The translations under genes and the position numbers were made by a program. Below, piece by piece: positions 23,926 to 32,996 of a DNA stretch of 64,000 bases; the stretch's first letter is position 1; each line of letters begins with the position of its first letter. This DNA is from Frateuria_A yonginensis (GTDB taxonomy: Bacteria; Pseudomonadota; Gammaproteobacteria; Xanthomonadales; Rhodanobacteraceae): positions 623,460 through 687,459 of the forward strand of contig NZ_JBBBNY010000001.1 of the NCBI RefSeq assembly GCF_037137055.1, given 5' to 3'. The notes under the pieces are model-generated. The model had not been told where the DNA came from. It did not search any database and was given only the letters and a program-made list of their open reading frames with translations.

Positions 23926-26457
23926 TCAGAAGATATCGTACGGGTGCTGCTCGTCCTGCTCCTGCTGTTGCTGCGCCGCCTGCGCGCGCAGGCGGTCGAC
24001 GTCCTCCACCTTGAAGATCTCGTTCATCGCATTCGGATCGTCCGGCGAGGTGGGCAGGCCGGTCTGGCGGTTGATCTGCACGGTGGCGATCCCCGGCGGC
24101 ATCGGCAGCGTGTTGGACGGCATGCCCTTGAGCGCGGTGCCCATGTAGTCCATCCAGATCGGCAGCGCCGCCTGCGCGCCGAACTCGCCCACGCCGTATG
24201 CCCGGCCGAGCGAGCTGAAGTCGTCGAAACCGACCCACACCGAGGTGGTCAGGTCGCCGTTGAAACCGACGAACCAGGCATCGCGGTGGTCGTTGGTCGA
24301 CCCGGTCTTGCCGGCCAGGTCGTCACGGCCCAGCGCCTTTGCGGCGTAGCCGGTGCCGCGCAGGATCACGTCCTTCATCAGCGAGGTGATCAGGTAATCG
24401 TTGCGTACGTCGATCACCTGCGGCGCCAGCAGCGGCGGATGCGCGCCCTCGCTGTGCGCGTCCGGGGGCAGCACCGCGGCGTCGCCCACGCTGGCCAGGC
24501 TGCTGGCGGCGGCGGGCTGTGCGATGGCGTTGGCCGGACGGCTGCTCATGTCGGCCGGCGGCGGGCCCGGCGGGCGCGGGTCGAGCAGGCGTTCCTGGCA
24601 GGTGCGGCAAGCGCGGACCGGATCGGCCACGTACACCGGTTTGCCGTCGCGGTCGTCGATCTCCTTGATGAAGTAGGGCGTGACCAGGTAGCCGCCGTTG
24701 GCGAACACCGAGTAGCCGCGCGCCATCCCCATCGGCGACACCGAAGCGGTGCCCAGCGCCATCGACAGGTTGTTCGGCAAGGCATCGAGCGGAAAGCCGA
24801 AACGGGTGATGTAGTCGCGGGCGAAGCGCACGCCGATCGCGTCGAGCAGGCGCACCGACACCAGGTTCTTCGATTGCACCAGCGCCTCGCGCAGGCGCAT
24901 CGGACCGTCGAACTTGCCGTCGTCGTTTTCCGGCGTCCACAGCCCGTTGGGGCGGGACGGGTCGGGCAGGGCGAGCGGGGCGTCGTTGACGATCGAGGCC
25001 GGCGTGAAGCCGCGCTCGAACGCTGCCGAGTACAGGTAGGGCTTGAAGCTCGAGCCCGGCTGGCGGGCCGCCATCACCGCGCGGTTGAACTTGCTGCGCA
25101 GGAAGTTGAATCCGCCGACCAGGGCCTGGACCGAGCCGTCCTCCGGGTCGAGCGAGACCAGCGCACCCTGCACCCGCGGCAGCTGCGCCAGTTCCCAGTC
25201 GCCCTTGTCGTTGCGCGCCACGCGCACGATGTCGCCGCGCTTGAGCACGGCGTCCACGCTCTTGGGCGCCGCCCCGACGTGGCTCTCGTCGCGGTACGGG
25301 CGGGCCCACGCCACCGCGGCCAGGTCCAGCGTGACGGTCTGGCGGCTGGCCAGGTAGAGCGTCGCCTGCGTCGCGTCGGCAGTCGTGACGATCGCCGGCT
25401 GCATCCCGGCGATGTCGGTGTAGCCGGTGAGCAGGCGGTCGAGGTCCTCGTTGGCGGCATTCGCCGGCAGTTCCTGGTGGGCCTCCGGGCCGCGCCAGCC
25501 GTGGCGCCGGTCATAGGCGACCAGGCCCGCGCGCACGGCCTTCACCGCGGCCTGCTGGCGATCGCTGCGCACGGTGGTGCGGACCACGTAGCCCTCGGTC
25601 AGGGCATCGTTGCCGAGGCGGTCCAGCGCCTGCAGGCGGACCATTTCGGCCAGGTAGGGGGCGTCCACCTCGATCGGCTGCTCGTGGGGGAAGGCGTTGT
25701 TGGGCTCGCGGATCGCCTGCTCGTACTCGGCCTTGCTGATGTAGCGGTGCTCGAGCATCTGGCCCAGCACCCAGTTGCGCCGCGCCAGCATGCGCCTGGG
25801 ATTGTTGATCGGATTGACCAGCGAGGGCAGCTGGAAGGTCGAGGCAATGGTGGCGCACTCGGCGATGGTCAGCTGGTCGAGCGTCTTGCCGTAGTAGTAC
25901 TCGGCCGCGGCAGCCACGCCGTAGGAGCGGTGGCCGAGGAACATCTTGTTGAGATAGAGCTCCAGGATCTGGTCCTTGGTCAGCTCGTTCTCCATGCGCA
26001 GGGCGATGAAGATCTCGGTGAGCTTGCGCGAATAGAGCTTTTCGGGGCTGAGGAAGAAGTTGCGCGCCACCTGCTGGGTGATGGTCGAGCCGCCCGGGCC
26101 CTTGTCGCCGCCGGAGATGATCACGTGCCAGCCGGCACGCACGATGCCGTGCCAGTCCACGCCCGGGTGGTTGTAGAAGTCGGCGTCCTCGGCCGAGAGC
26201 ACGGCGTGCTTGAGGCGGTCCGGCACGTGGGCGATGTCCACCGGGATGCGGCGGGTCTCGCCGAAGGTGGCGATCAGCTTGCCGTCCGCGCTCAGCACGC
26301 GCAGCGGCACCTGCATGTGATAGTCCTTGAGCACCGCCACCGAGGGCAGACGGGGGGCGATCAGCCAGTAGGCGACGCCGATGGCGGCGGCGGCGAGCAC
26401 GAGGCCACAGAAGGCCAGGACCAGGGCCCAGCGCAGCAGACGCTTAAAAATTTGCAT
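23926..26457 (-). CDS. mrcA: Penicillin-binding protein 1A
   Basis: An 843-residue class A PBP that polymerises and cross-links peptidoglycan. One N-terminal membrane helix (residues about 10-33) is followed by the GT51 transglycosylase domain with Glu90 in SAEDADFYNHPG and GGSTITQQVARN. The OB-like PBP1A insert comes next. The transpeptidase domain has SSFKP (catalytic Ser in QPGSSFKPYLY), SKN (VQSKNLVSV) and KTG (LAGKTGSTND). A Pro/Ala/Ser-rich insert of about 60 residues lies between SKN and KTG, with a CRTCQE pair just before it. The C-terminus is Gln-rich. Divergent from pilM, as in other gammaproteobacteria. Confidence 0.95.
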   Translation of the reverse strand: MQIFKRLLRWALVLAFCGLVLAAAAIGVAYWLIAPRLPSVAVLKDYHMQVPLRVLSADGKLIATFGETRRIPVDIAHVPDRLKHAVLSAEDADFYNHPGVDWHGIVRAGWHVIISGGDKGPGGSTITQQVARNFFLSPEKLYSRKLTEIFIALRMENELTKDQILELYLNKMFLGHRSYGVAAAAEYYYGKTLDQLTIAECATIASTFQLPSLVNPINNPRRMLARRNWVLGQMLEHRYISKAEYEQAIREPNNAFPHEQPIEVDAPYLAEMVRLQALDRLGNDALTEGYVVRTTVRSDRQQAAVKAVRAGLVAYDRRHGWRGPEAHQELPANAANEDLDRLLTGYTDIAGMQPAIVTTADATQATLYLASRQTVTLDLAAVAWARPYRDESHVGAAPKSVDAVLKRGDIVRVARNDKGDWELAQLPRVQGALVSLDPEDGSVQALVGGFNFLRSKFNRAVMAARQPGSSFKPYLYSAAFERGFTPASIVNDAPLALPDPSRPNGLWTPENDDGKFDGPMRLREALVQSKNLVSVRLLDAIGVRFARDYITRFGFPLDALPNNLSMALGTASVSPMGMARGYSVFANGGYLVTPYFIKEIDDRDGKPVYVADPVRACRTCQERLLDPRPPGPPPADMSSRPANAIAQPAAASSLASVGDAAVLPPDAHSEGAHPPLLAPQVIDVRNDYLITSLMKDVILRGTGYAAKALGRDDLAGKTGSTNDHRDAWFVGFNGDLTTSVWVGFDDFSSLGRAYGVGEFGAQAALPIWMDYMGTALKGMPSNTLPMPPGIATVQINRQTGLPTSPDDPNAMNEIFKVEDVDRLRAQAAQQQQEQDEQHPYDIF

Positions 26458-26494
26458 GGTGTGGAAGAGCGAGACTCAAGTCAAAACACGTCGA

Positions 26495-26500
26495 AGTATA
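26495..26500 (-). promoter_or_regulatory. mrcA -10 box candidate
   Basis: TATACT on the minus strand, 38 bp before the mrcA start codon. No clear -35 box at the usual distance. Confidence 0.4.
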
Positions 26501-26622
26501 GATGTTGCAGTATCGACCACCCGTCCGAACCGGGGCTGGGTCGCGAAAACCGGCATCCCGGACGGCGTGAACCAAATGTGCAGGCCATCACGCCATTCTG
26601 TCGAGAAAGTTCGCGTAGGCCG

Positions 26623-26651
26623 TTGCCATTGCGTTAAATTTTGGATCTAAT
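26623..26651 (+). promoter_or_regulatory. pilM operon promoter
   Basis: TTGCCA (26623-26628) and TCTAAT (26646-26651) are exactly 17 bp apart, in the most AT-rich patch of the mrcA-pilM gap. Transcription would start near 26658, about 50 bp before the pilM start codon. Confidence 0.7.
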
Positions 26652-26706
26652 GCCCTCGCGTATCCGCCGGATTCCGGCCCGGGCGCCAGGGGCAAGGGGG
26701 AAAATC

Positions 26707-27765
26707 GTGGGTCTGTTTACACCCAAGAAGCCGCCGCTGATCGGCGTCGACATCAGTTCGACTGCCGTCAAGCTGCTGCAGCTGAGCCAAGCCGGCGGAC
26801 GCTACCGCGTGGAGCACTACGCGGTCGAGCCGCTGCCCCCCAACGCGGTGGTGGAGAAGAACATCGTCGAGATCGAGGCAGTGGGCGAGGCGATCCGGCG
26901 CGCCCTGGCGCGCTCGGGCTCCAAGCTCAAGCATGCCGCGGCGGCGGTGGCCGGGTCGGCGGTGATCACCCGTATCGTGCCGATGCCGGCCGACCTTTCC
27001 GACGACGACCTCGAAGGCCAGATCCAGGTCGAGGCGAACCAGTACATCCCGTACCCGATCGACGAAGTCAGCCTGGACTTCGAGGTGCTCGGGCCGGTGC
27101 GCGACAACCCCGACATGAACAACGTGCTGCTGGCCGCCTCGCGCACGGAGAACGTGGACATGCGCGTGGCCGCGCTGGACCTCGGCGGGCTGACCGCCCA
27201 GGTGGTCGACGTGGAGGCCTTCGCGATGGAGAACGCCTTCGCGATGCTGGCCGACCAGCTCAACGTGGGCCGCGACGCGCTGGTCGCCCTGGTCGACATC
27301 GGCGCCACCATGACCACCCTGTCGGTGCTGCGCAACCAGCGCACCATCTATTCGCGCGAACAGGTGTTCGGCGGCAAGCAGCTCACCGACGAGATCATGC
27401 GCCGCTACGGCCTCTCCTACGAGGAGGCCGGCCGCGCCAAGCGCAAGGGCGGGCTGCCGGAGTCCTACGAGACCGAGGCGCTGGAGCCGTTCAAGGAGGC
27501 GCTGGTCCAGCAGATCAGCCGCCTGCTGCAGTTCTTCTTCGCCGGCAGCGAGTACAGCAAGGTCGACCAGGTGGTGCTGGCCGGCGGTTGCGCGGCGATC
27601 GAGGGACTGTGCCCGATGCTCGAAGAACAGCTGGGCGTGCCATGCATGGTGGCCAACCCGTTGGCGCGCATGTCGCTGTCGCCCAAGGTGCAGGCGCAGT
27701 CGCTGGCGCAGGACGCCCCGGCGCTGATGATCGCCGTCGGCCTCGCGCTGAGGAGCTTCGACTGA
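26707..27765 (+). CDS. pilM: Type IV pilus assembly protein PilM
   Basis: A 352-residue actin-like cytoplasmic ATPase-fold protein. It has the PilM start GLFTPKKPPLIGVDISSTAVKLLQLS, the SHS2-like insert, and the phosphate loops ALVDIGATMTTLSV and VVLAGGCAAIEGL. It binds the N-terminal tail of PilN. The start is GTG at 26707 behind AAGGGGG; upstream in-frame ATG at 26641 would lie over the promoter. Its stop overlaps the pilN start. It heads pilMNOPQ. Confidence 0.95.
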   Translation: MGLFTPKKPPLIGVDISSTAVKLLQLSQAGGRYRVEHYAVEPLPPNAVVEKNIVEIEAVGEAIRRALARSGSKLKHAAAAVAGSAVITRIVPMPADLSDDDLEGQIQVEANQYIPYPIDEVSLDFEVLGPVRDNPDMNNVLLAASRTENVDMRVAALDLGGLTAQVVDVEAFAMENAFAMLADQLNVGRDALVALVDIGATMTTLSVLRNQRTIYSREQVFGGKQLTDEIMRRYGLSYEEAGRAKRKGGLPESYETEALEPFKEALVQQISRLLQFFFAGSEYSKVDQVVLAGGCAAIEGLCPMLEEQLGVPCMVANPLARMSLSPKVQAQSLAQDAPALMIAVGLALRSFD

Positions 27766-28406
27766 TGGCACACATCAACCTACTTCCCTGGCGCGCCGAG
27801 CGCCGCAAGCAGCGCGAGCGGGAATTCTTCATGCAGCTCGGCGCGGCGTTCGTGGCCGGCCTGCTGGTGATGCTGCTGTGGGTGTTCTGGATGAACCTGC
27901 GCATCGACAACCAGAACGAGCGCAACGCCTATCTGCAGGGCGAGATCAAGCAACTGGACGAGCGCATCGCCAAGATAAAGGACCTGGACCGCGTCCGCCA
28001 GCGCCTGCTCGCGCGCAAGGAAATCATCGAGCAGCTGCAGGCCAACCGCTCGCAGATGGTCCATCTGTTCGACGAGATGGTGAAGACCATCCCCACCAGT
28101 GTCCGCCTGACCAGCATGAAGCAGAAGGGCGACGACATGGTGCTCTCCGGCGTGGCGCAATCCAACGCCAGCGTGGCCGAGTACATGCGCAACCTGGACG
28201 CGTCGCCGTGGATGGGCGGGGCGGACCTGGACAAGACCGAGAACAAGTATCCGGGTGGACGCATGCCCTATACCTTCGGCCTCGGCGTGAAGCTCACCCG
28301 ACCGAGCCTCGAGGAGGCCAGCAAGACGCCGGTGCTGCTGCAGGGTGGTGGTGCCGCAGCCGCGGCATCGACGGCCGGGGCCGTCAGCGGAGGGGCCGCC
28401 AAATGA
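27765..28406 (+). CDS. pilN: Type IV pilus assembly protein PilN
   Basis: A 213-residue bitopic inner-membrane protein. The cytoplasmic tail MAHINLLPWRAERRKQRE contains the INLLPWR motif that docks into PilM. One membrane helix (FVAGLLVMLLWVFWM) is followed by a coiled coil and a ferredoxin-like periplasmic domain (VRLTSMKQKGDDMVLSGVA). The C-terminal tail is Ala/Gly-rich. It pairs with PilO. It starts on the last base of the pilM stop codon and overlaps pilO by 4 bp. Confidence 0.95.
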   Translation: MAHINLLPWRAERRKQREREFFMQLGAAFVAGLLVMLLWVFWMNLRIDNQNERNAYLQGEIKQLDERIAKIKDLDRVRQRLLARKEIIEQLQANRSQMVHLFDEMVKTIPTSVRLTSMKQKGDDMVLSGVAQSNASVAEYMRNLDASPWMGGADLDKTENKYPGGRMPYTFGLGVKLTRPSLEEASKTPVLLQGGGAAAAASTAGAVSGGAAK

Positions 28407-29068
28407 AGTTCTTCGACGAACTGCGCAACCTCGACCGCAACAACATCGGTGCCTGGTCGAAGTCGGTCAAATGGTTCTTCACCACGCTGGTGTTCCTGGT
28501 GGTGATGCTGCTCGGCTGGTACTTCTACATCAGCGACCAGCAGGATTCCCTCGACCAGCTGGCCTCCAAGGAAGAGACACTCAAGCAGGAGTTCGCCCAG
28601 AAGCAGGCCAAGTCGGTCAACCTGGAGGCCCTGCAGCAGCAGCTCGACGAGATGCAGGACATGCTGCGCCAGTTGCTGCGCCAGCTGCCCAGCAAGACCG
28701 AGATGCCCGAACTGCTGGTCGACATCTCGCAGACCGCGCTCTCGGCCGGTCTCGAAATCGAGCTGTTCGATCCGCAGAGCGAGCAGCCGAAGGATTTCTA
28801 CGCCGAGGAGCCGATCCGGCTGAAGATGGTGGGCACCTACCACCAGTTCGGCAATTTCATCAGCGGCGTGGCCTCGCTGCCGCGGGTGGTGATCCTCACC
28901 ATGCACGACGTCTCGTTGACCACGCAGCTGCCGATCGGTCCGAACGGCGAGCCGCCGGCCGGCGGCAAGCTCGTGCTGGAGGGTACGGTCAAGACCTACC
29001 GCTACCTGGAAGACGAAGAAAGCGCCGATGCCAAGAAGGCTCCGGCCAAGGCAGGGGGGCGCCGATGA
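28403..29068 (+). CDS. pilO: Type IV pilus assembly protein PilO
   Basis: A 221-residue partner of PilN. It has a short cytoplasmic tail, one membrane helix (TLVFLVVMLLGWYFYI), a coiled coil (residues about 50-85) with MLRQLLRQLPSKTEMPELLVDIS, and a periplasmic ferredoxin-like domain (IRLKMVGTYHQFGNFISGVASLPRVV, in part). It is part of the inner-membrane alignment complex that connects PilM to PilP and PilQ. Both ends overlap neighbouring genes by 4 bp. Confidence 0.95.
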   Translation: MKFFDELRNLDRNNIGAWSKSVKWFFTTLVFLVVMLLGWYFYISDQQDSLDQLASKEETLKQEFAQKQAKSVNLEALQQQLDEMQDMLRQLLRQLPSKTEMPELLVDISQTALSAGLEIELFDPQSEQPKDFYAEEPIRLKMVGTYHQFGNFISGVASLPRVVILTMHDVSLTTQLPIGPNGEPPAGGKLVLEGTVKTYRYLEDEESADAKKAPAKAGGRR

Positions 29069-29604
29069 GCAGGCTCGATACCAGGTTTGCCCGCGTGGCG
29101 CGGATGCTGCTGATCCTCGCCGCGCTGGTGGTGCTGGCCGGCTGCACCCGCGGCATGTCCGACCTGCGCGACTGGGTGGCGCAGGAGAAGGCCAAGAAGG
29201 GTGCGCCGATTCCTCCGCTGCCGGTCATCAAGACCTTCGAGACGTTCCAGTACACCGACGAAGGCAAGCGTGATCCGTTCAGCGCGAGTACCGCCGAGTT
29301 GCAGCCGACCGCTGCCACCAGCGGTCCTCGACCGGACGAGAACCGGCCCAAGCAGCCCCTGGAGATGTTCGCGCTCGACAGCCTGAAGATGGTCGGCACG
29401 GTGGGTTCCGGCGCGGGCATGGAGGCGCTGGTGAAGGACCCGGGCGGAGTGATCCACCGCGTCCACCGCAACGAATACATGGGGCAGAACTATGGCCGGG
29501 TCATCGACATCGCGGAAGACCACATCGACCTGGTCGAGCTGGTTTCCAACGGCAACGGCGGCTGGATGGAACGTTCGGCCAGCATCGGGCTCGGCGAGAA
29601 ATGA
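29065..29604 (+). CDS. pilP: Type IV pilus lipoprotein PilP
   Basis: A 179-residue inner-membrane lipoprotein with the lipobox LVVLAGC (Cys27). The PilP domain shows RDPFSAST, LEMFALDSLKMVGTV and GVIHRVHRNEYMGQNYGRVIDI. It binds PilN/PilO and the N-terminal domains of the secretin PilQ. The stop codon overlaps the pilQ ATG by 4 bp. Confidence 0.94.
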   Translation: MSRLDTRFARVARMLLILAALVVLAGCTRGMSDLRDWVAQEKAKKGAPIPPLPVIKTFETFQYTDEGKRDPFSASTAELQPTAATSGPRPDENRPKQPLEMFALDSLKMVGTVGSGAGMEALVKDPGGVIHRVHRNEYMGQNYGRVIDIAEDHIDLVELVSNGNGGWMERSASIGLGEK

Positions 29605-31850
29605 ATACAGGGGCTGACGCAATGAGCAACCACATCCAACCTGTCCGGGGCCGAGTCATGCGCCGAGCGAGCCGCTGTCTGACGATGGGCCTGCTGGCCG
29701 TCGCCGCCGCATGGGCGGGCGACGCCGCAGCCGCCACCAGCACGCTGAAGGGGATCAGCTACGACACCCTGCCCGGCGGGCGGGTCGAACTGCACCTGAA
29801 CTTCGCCGGCGGCCCGCCGCCGCAGCCGCGCATCTTCACCACCGACGAGCCGCCGCGCATCGCGGTGGACTTCGCCGACACCGACAACACCGCGCCGCGC
29901 CACATCGACATCGGCAAGGGCTCGACCTCGGGCGTGTCCGCGGTCTCCGCCGGCGGGCGCACCCGCGTCGTGGTCGAGCTGATGCGGGCATCCACCTACC
30001 GCTCGCGCGTGCAGGGCAACGACCTGGTGCTCACCGTCAACAACGGTGCCGAGGCGCAGAACGTCACCAGCGCCGCCACGATCGACCCGACCAAGACGCT
30101 GCCGTCGACCATGAACGGCCCGACCGTATCCGGCATCGACTTCCGCCGTGGCCCGAACGGCGAAGGCCGCGTGCTGGTGAACTTCAGCGGCCCCGGCGCG
30201 GACGTGGACATGCATCGCGAGGGCGACCAGCTGATCGTGAAGATGAACCACGTGAAGCTGCCCGCCGAACAGGCGCAGCGGCTCGACGTGCTCGACTTCG
30301 CCACGCCGGTGCAGTCGATCGCCAGCCATGCCGAGATGGGCGGCGGCGCGCGCATGGACATCGCCGTCAAGGGCAATGTGGAGACCTCCTCCTACCAGAC
30401 GGCCAACCAGTTCGTGGTGGAAGTGGCCCCCAAGAAGGGTGCCGCCGCGACCGACGGCCGCCTGGCCAAGGGCCAGGAGCCGGTCTACACCGGCAACCGC
30501 GTCACCTTCAATTTCCAGGACATCCCGGTGCGTTCGGCGCTGCAGTTGCTGGCCGATATCTCCGGGCTCAACCTGGTGGCCTCCGACAGCGTCGGTGGCA
30601 GCGTCACCCTGCGGCTGGTCAACGTGCCGTGGGACCAGGCGCTGGACGTGGTGCTGCGCGCCAAGGGCCTGGACAAGCGCCGCAACGGCAACGTCATCTG
30701 GATCGCGCCGCAGCAGGAACTGGCCAGCTACGAGCAGAACCTCGCCGAGGCGCGGCTCAAGGCCGAGGACAACGCCGAACTGGTGACCGACTACGTGCCG
30801 ATCAGCTACGGCAAGGCGTCGGAGATCGCGCAGCTGCTGACCTCGGGCAGCAAGAGCGGCGGCGGCACGAGCAACGGCAGCCACGGCTTCCTGTCGACCC
30901 GCGGCAGCGTCTCGTTCGACGAGCGCACCAACACGCTGCTGCTCAACGACACGCCGGACAAGATCAAGGAACTGCGTGCGCTGATCGCGGTGCTCGACCG
31001 CCCGGTGCAGCAGGTGCTGATCGAGTCGCGCATCGTGGTCGCCACCGATGACTTCACCCGCGAACTGGGCGTGAAGTGGGGCGTGCAGGCGACCCACACC
31101 ACCTCCAGTGGTCACGTGATCAGCACCGGCGCCAACGCCACCAACGCGGCCACGCTGGGCATCGACACGCACAACGCACAGGTCCAGGGCGCGACCACCG
31201 GTACCCCGGGCGAGATCACCTACCAGACCGGTGCCGGCGGCTTCAACGTCAACCTGCCGGCTTCCGCACCGGCGGGCAGCTTCGGCCTGGCCATCCTGGG
31301 CGCGAACTACCTGGTCGATCTCGAACTGTCCGCGGCGCAGACCGAGGGACGCGGCGAGGTCATCTCCAGCCCGCGCGTGATCACTGCCAACCAGCAGGAA
31401 GCGGTCATCCGCCAGGGCCAGCAGATCGGCTACGTGACCTACCAGAACAGCGCCACCGGCGCGGCCGGCAGCGGTACCGCCACGGTGCAGTTCAAGGACG
31501 CGGTGCTGGAACTGCGCGTGACCCCGACGATCACCGCCGACAGCCGCGTGTACCTGAAGATCAACGTCAAGAAGGACGCGCTGGCCAAGTTCATCGATGC
31601 GCCCGGCAGCGGCCAGGTGCCGCAGATCGACACCCGCGAGATCAACACCTCGGTGCTGGTCGACAACGGCCAGACGGTGGTGCTGGGCGGCATCTACGAG
31701 ATCACCAAGGCCAACACCATCACCAAGGTGCCGGGCCTCGGCGACATCCCGGGCCTGGGCGTGCTGTTCCGCAAGACGGCCCGATCGAACAACAAGGCCG
31801 AGCTGCTGATCTTCGTGACGCCGCGGATCCTGAGCGACACGCTGCAGTAG
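29601..31850 (+). CDS. pilQ: Type IV pilus secretin PilQ
   Basis: A 749-residue outer-membrane secretin through which the pilus leaves the cell. A signal peptide (near LLAVAAAWAGDAAAATS) is followed by two AMIN peptidoglycan-binding domains (about 45-150 and 175-270), the N0/STN domain (VTFNFQDIPVRSALQLLADISGLNLV, in part), an N1 domain, and the secretin core with VPGLGDIPGLGVLFR and NNKAELLIFVTPRIL at the end. The region between N1 and the core has a Ser/Gly/Asn-rich loop. A second ATG (MSNHIQPVRG) is seven codons in. Last gene of the operon, followed by a terminator. Confidence 0.95.
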   Translation: MNTGADAMSNHIQPVRGRVMRRASRCLTMGLLAVAAAWAGDAAAATSTLKGISYDTLPGGRVELHLNFAGGPPPQPRIFTTDEPPRIAVDFADTDNTAPRHIDIGKGSTSGVSAVSAGGRTRVVVELMRASTYRSRVQGNDLVLTVNNGAEAQNVTSAATIDPTKTLPSTMNGPTVSGIDFRRGPNGEGRVLVNFSGPGADVDMHREGDQLIVKMNHVKLPAEQAQRLDVLDFATPVQSIASHAEMGGGARMDIAVKGNVETSSYQTANQFVVEVAPKKGAAATDGRLAKGQEPVYTGNRVTFNFQDIPVRSALQLLADISGLNLVASDSVGGSVTLRLVNVPWDQALDVVLRAKGLDKRRNGNVIWIAPQQELASYEQNLAEARLKAEDNAELVTDYVPISYGKASEIAQLLTSGSKSGGGTSNGSHGFLSTRGSVSFDERTNTLLLNDTPDKIKELRALIAVLDRPVQQVLIESRIVVATDDFTRELGVKWGVQATHTTSSGHVISTGANATNAATLGIDTHNAQVQGATTGTPGEITYQTGAGGFNVNLPASAPAGSFGLAILGANYLVDLELSAAQTEGRGEVISSPRVITANQQEAVIRQGQQIGYVTYQNSATGAAGSGTATVQFKDAVLELRVTPTITADSRVYLKINVKKDALAKFIDAPGSGQVPQIDTREINTSVLVDNGQTVVLGGIYEITKANTITKVPGLGDIPGLGVLFRKTARSNNKAELLIFVTPRILSDTLQ

Positions 31851-31875
31851 CCGCGCCGTTGCGACGTGGCGAAAA

Positions 31876-31904
31876 GGGGCGGCCAGGGCCGCCCCCTTTT
31901 TTTT
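31876..31904 (+). terminator. Strong terminator after pilQ
   Basis: A GC stem GGGGCGGCC / GGCCGCCCC with a tight loop is followed by eight T. It lies 26 bp after the pilQ stop codon and ends the pil operon. Confidence 0.9.
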
Positions 31905-32000
31905 GCGCGTGCCGAAGGTCCTGCATGGGAAGCGCGCAAGCGCGACTAAACTTCCCGCGACTACCGTGGTCAACATCACGTTCGTACGCCGGGACCTTCG

Positions 32001-32996
32001 ATGGACATGCCGCAAACCGCCACGCCGAACCGCCTGCAGCAGGCCTTCATGCACCTGCGCGAAGAGCTGCAGCGCGAGGTCATCGGCCAGCCGCACCTGA
32101 TCGACTGCCTGCTGGTCGCCCTGCTGGCGGACGGGCACCTGCTGGTCGAGGGCGCGCCGGGCCTGGCCAAGACCACCGCCGTCAAGGCGCTGGCCGCACG
32201 CATCGAGGCGGATTTCCACCGCGTGCAGTTCACGCCGGACCTGCTGCCGGCCGACCTCACCGGCACCGACGTGTTCCGCCCGCAGACCGGCAGCTTCGAG
32301 TTCGAGCGGGGGCCGCTGTTCCACAACATCGTGCTGGCCGACGAGATCAACCGCGCCCCGGCCAAGGTGCAGTCGGCGCTGCTGGAGGCGATGGCCGAGC
32401 GCCAGATCACCGTGGGCCGCAGCACCTGGCGGCTGCCCGACCTGTTCCTGGTGATGGCCACGCAGAACCCGATCGAGCAGGAAGGCACCTTCGCCCTGCC
32501 CGAGGCGCAGCTCGATCGCTTCGTGATGCACGTGACCATCGGCTACCCCGATGCGGCTTCCGAGCTCGCCATCCTCAAGCTCGCCCGCGAGCAGGCGCGC
32601 CGCAGCCTGCACCCGGCCGCACCGCCACGCGCCGTGCTTACCCAGGCCGACGTGTTCGCCGCGCGCCACGCGGCGCTCGAAGTGCACATGGCCGCGGCGC
32701 TGGAGGAATACATCGCGCAGCTGGTGCTCGCCTCGCGCGACGCCGGCCGCTACGGGCAGGAGCTCAAGCGCTGGATCGCCTGGGGCGCGAGCCCGCGCGC
32801 GACCATCGCGCTGGATCGCTGCGCCCGCGCGCATGCCTGGCTGGCCGGGCGCGATTACGTGCTGCCCGAGGACGTGCACGGCATCGCGCACGAAGTGCTG
32901 CGCCACCGCGTGCTGCTCAGTTACGAGGCCGAAGCCGAGGGTCTGCGCAGCGACCAGGTGATCGACCGCCTGCTGGATCTCGTGCCGCTGCCGTGA
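32001..32996 (+). CDS. moxR: MoxR family AAA+ ATPase
   Basis: A 331-residue AAA+ chaperone-like ATPase. Walker A is LLVEGAPGLAKTTAVKAL, Walker B is NIVLADEINRAPAKVQSALLEAM and sensor 1 is FLVMATQNPIEQEGTFALPEAQLDRF (in part). MoxR proteins act with VWA-domain partners, here encoded by the next genes, to mature or remodel envelope proteins. A TAAACT -10-like box is at 31947. The stop codon overlaps the GTG of the DUF58 gene by 4 bp. Confidence 0.93.
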   Translation: MDMPQTATPNRLQQAFMHLREELQREVIGQPHLIDCLLVALLADGHLLVEGAPGLAKTTAVKALAARIEADFHRVQFTPDLLPADLTGTDVFRPQTGSFEFERGPLFHNIVLADEINRAPAKVQSALLEAMAERQITVGRSTWRLPDLFLVMATQNPIEQEGTFALPEAQLDRFVMHVTIGYPDAASELAILKLAREQARRSLHPAAPPRAVLTQADVFAARHAALEVHMAAALEEYIAQLVLASRDAGRYGQELKRWIAWGASPRATIALDRCARAHAWLAGRDYVLPEDVHGIAHEVLRHRVLLSYEAEAEGLRSDQVIDRLLDLVPLP

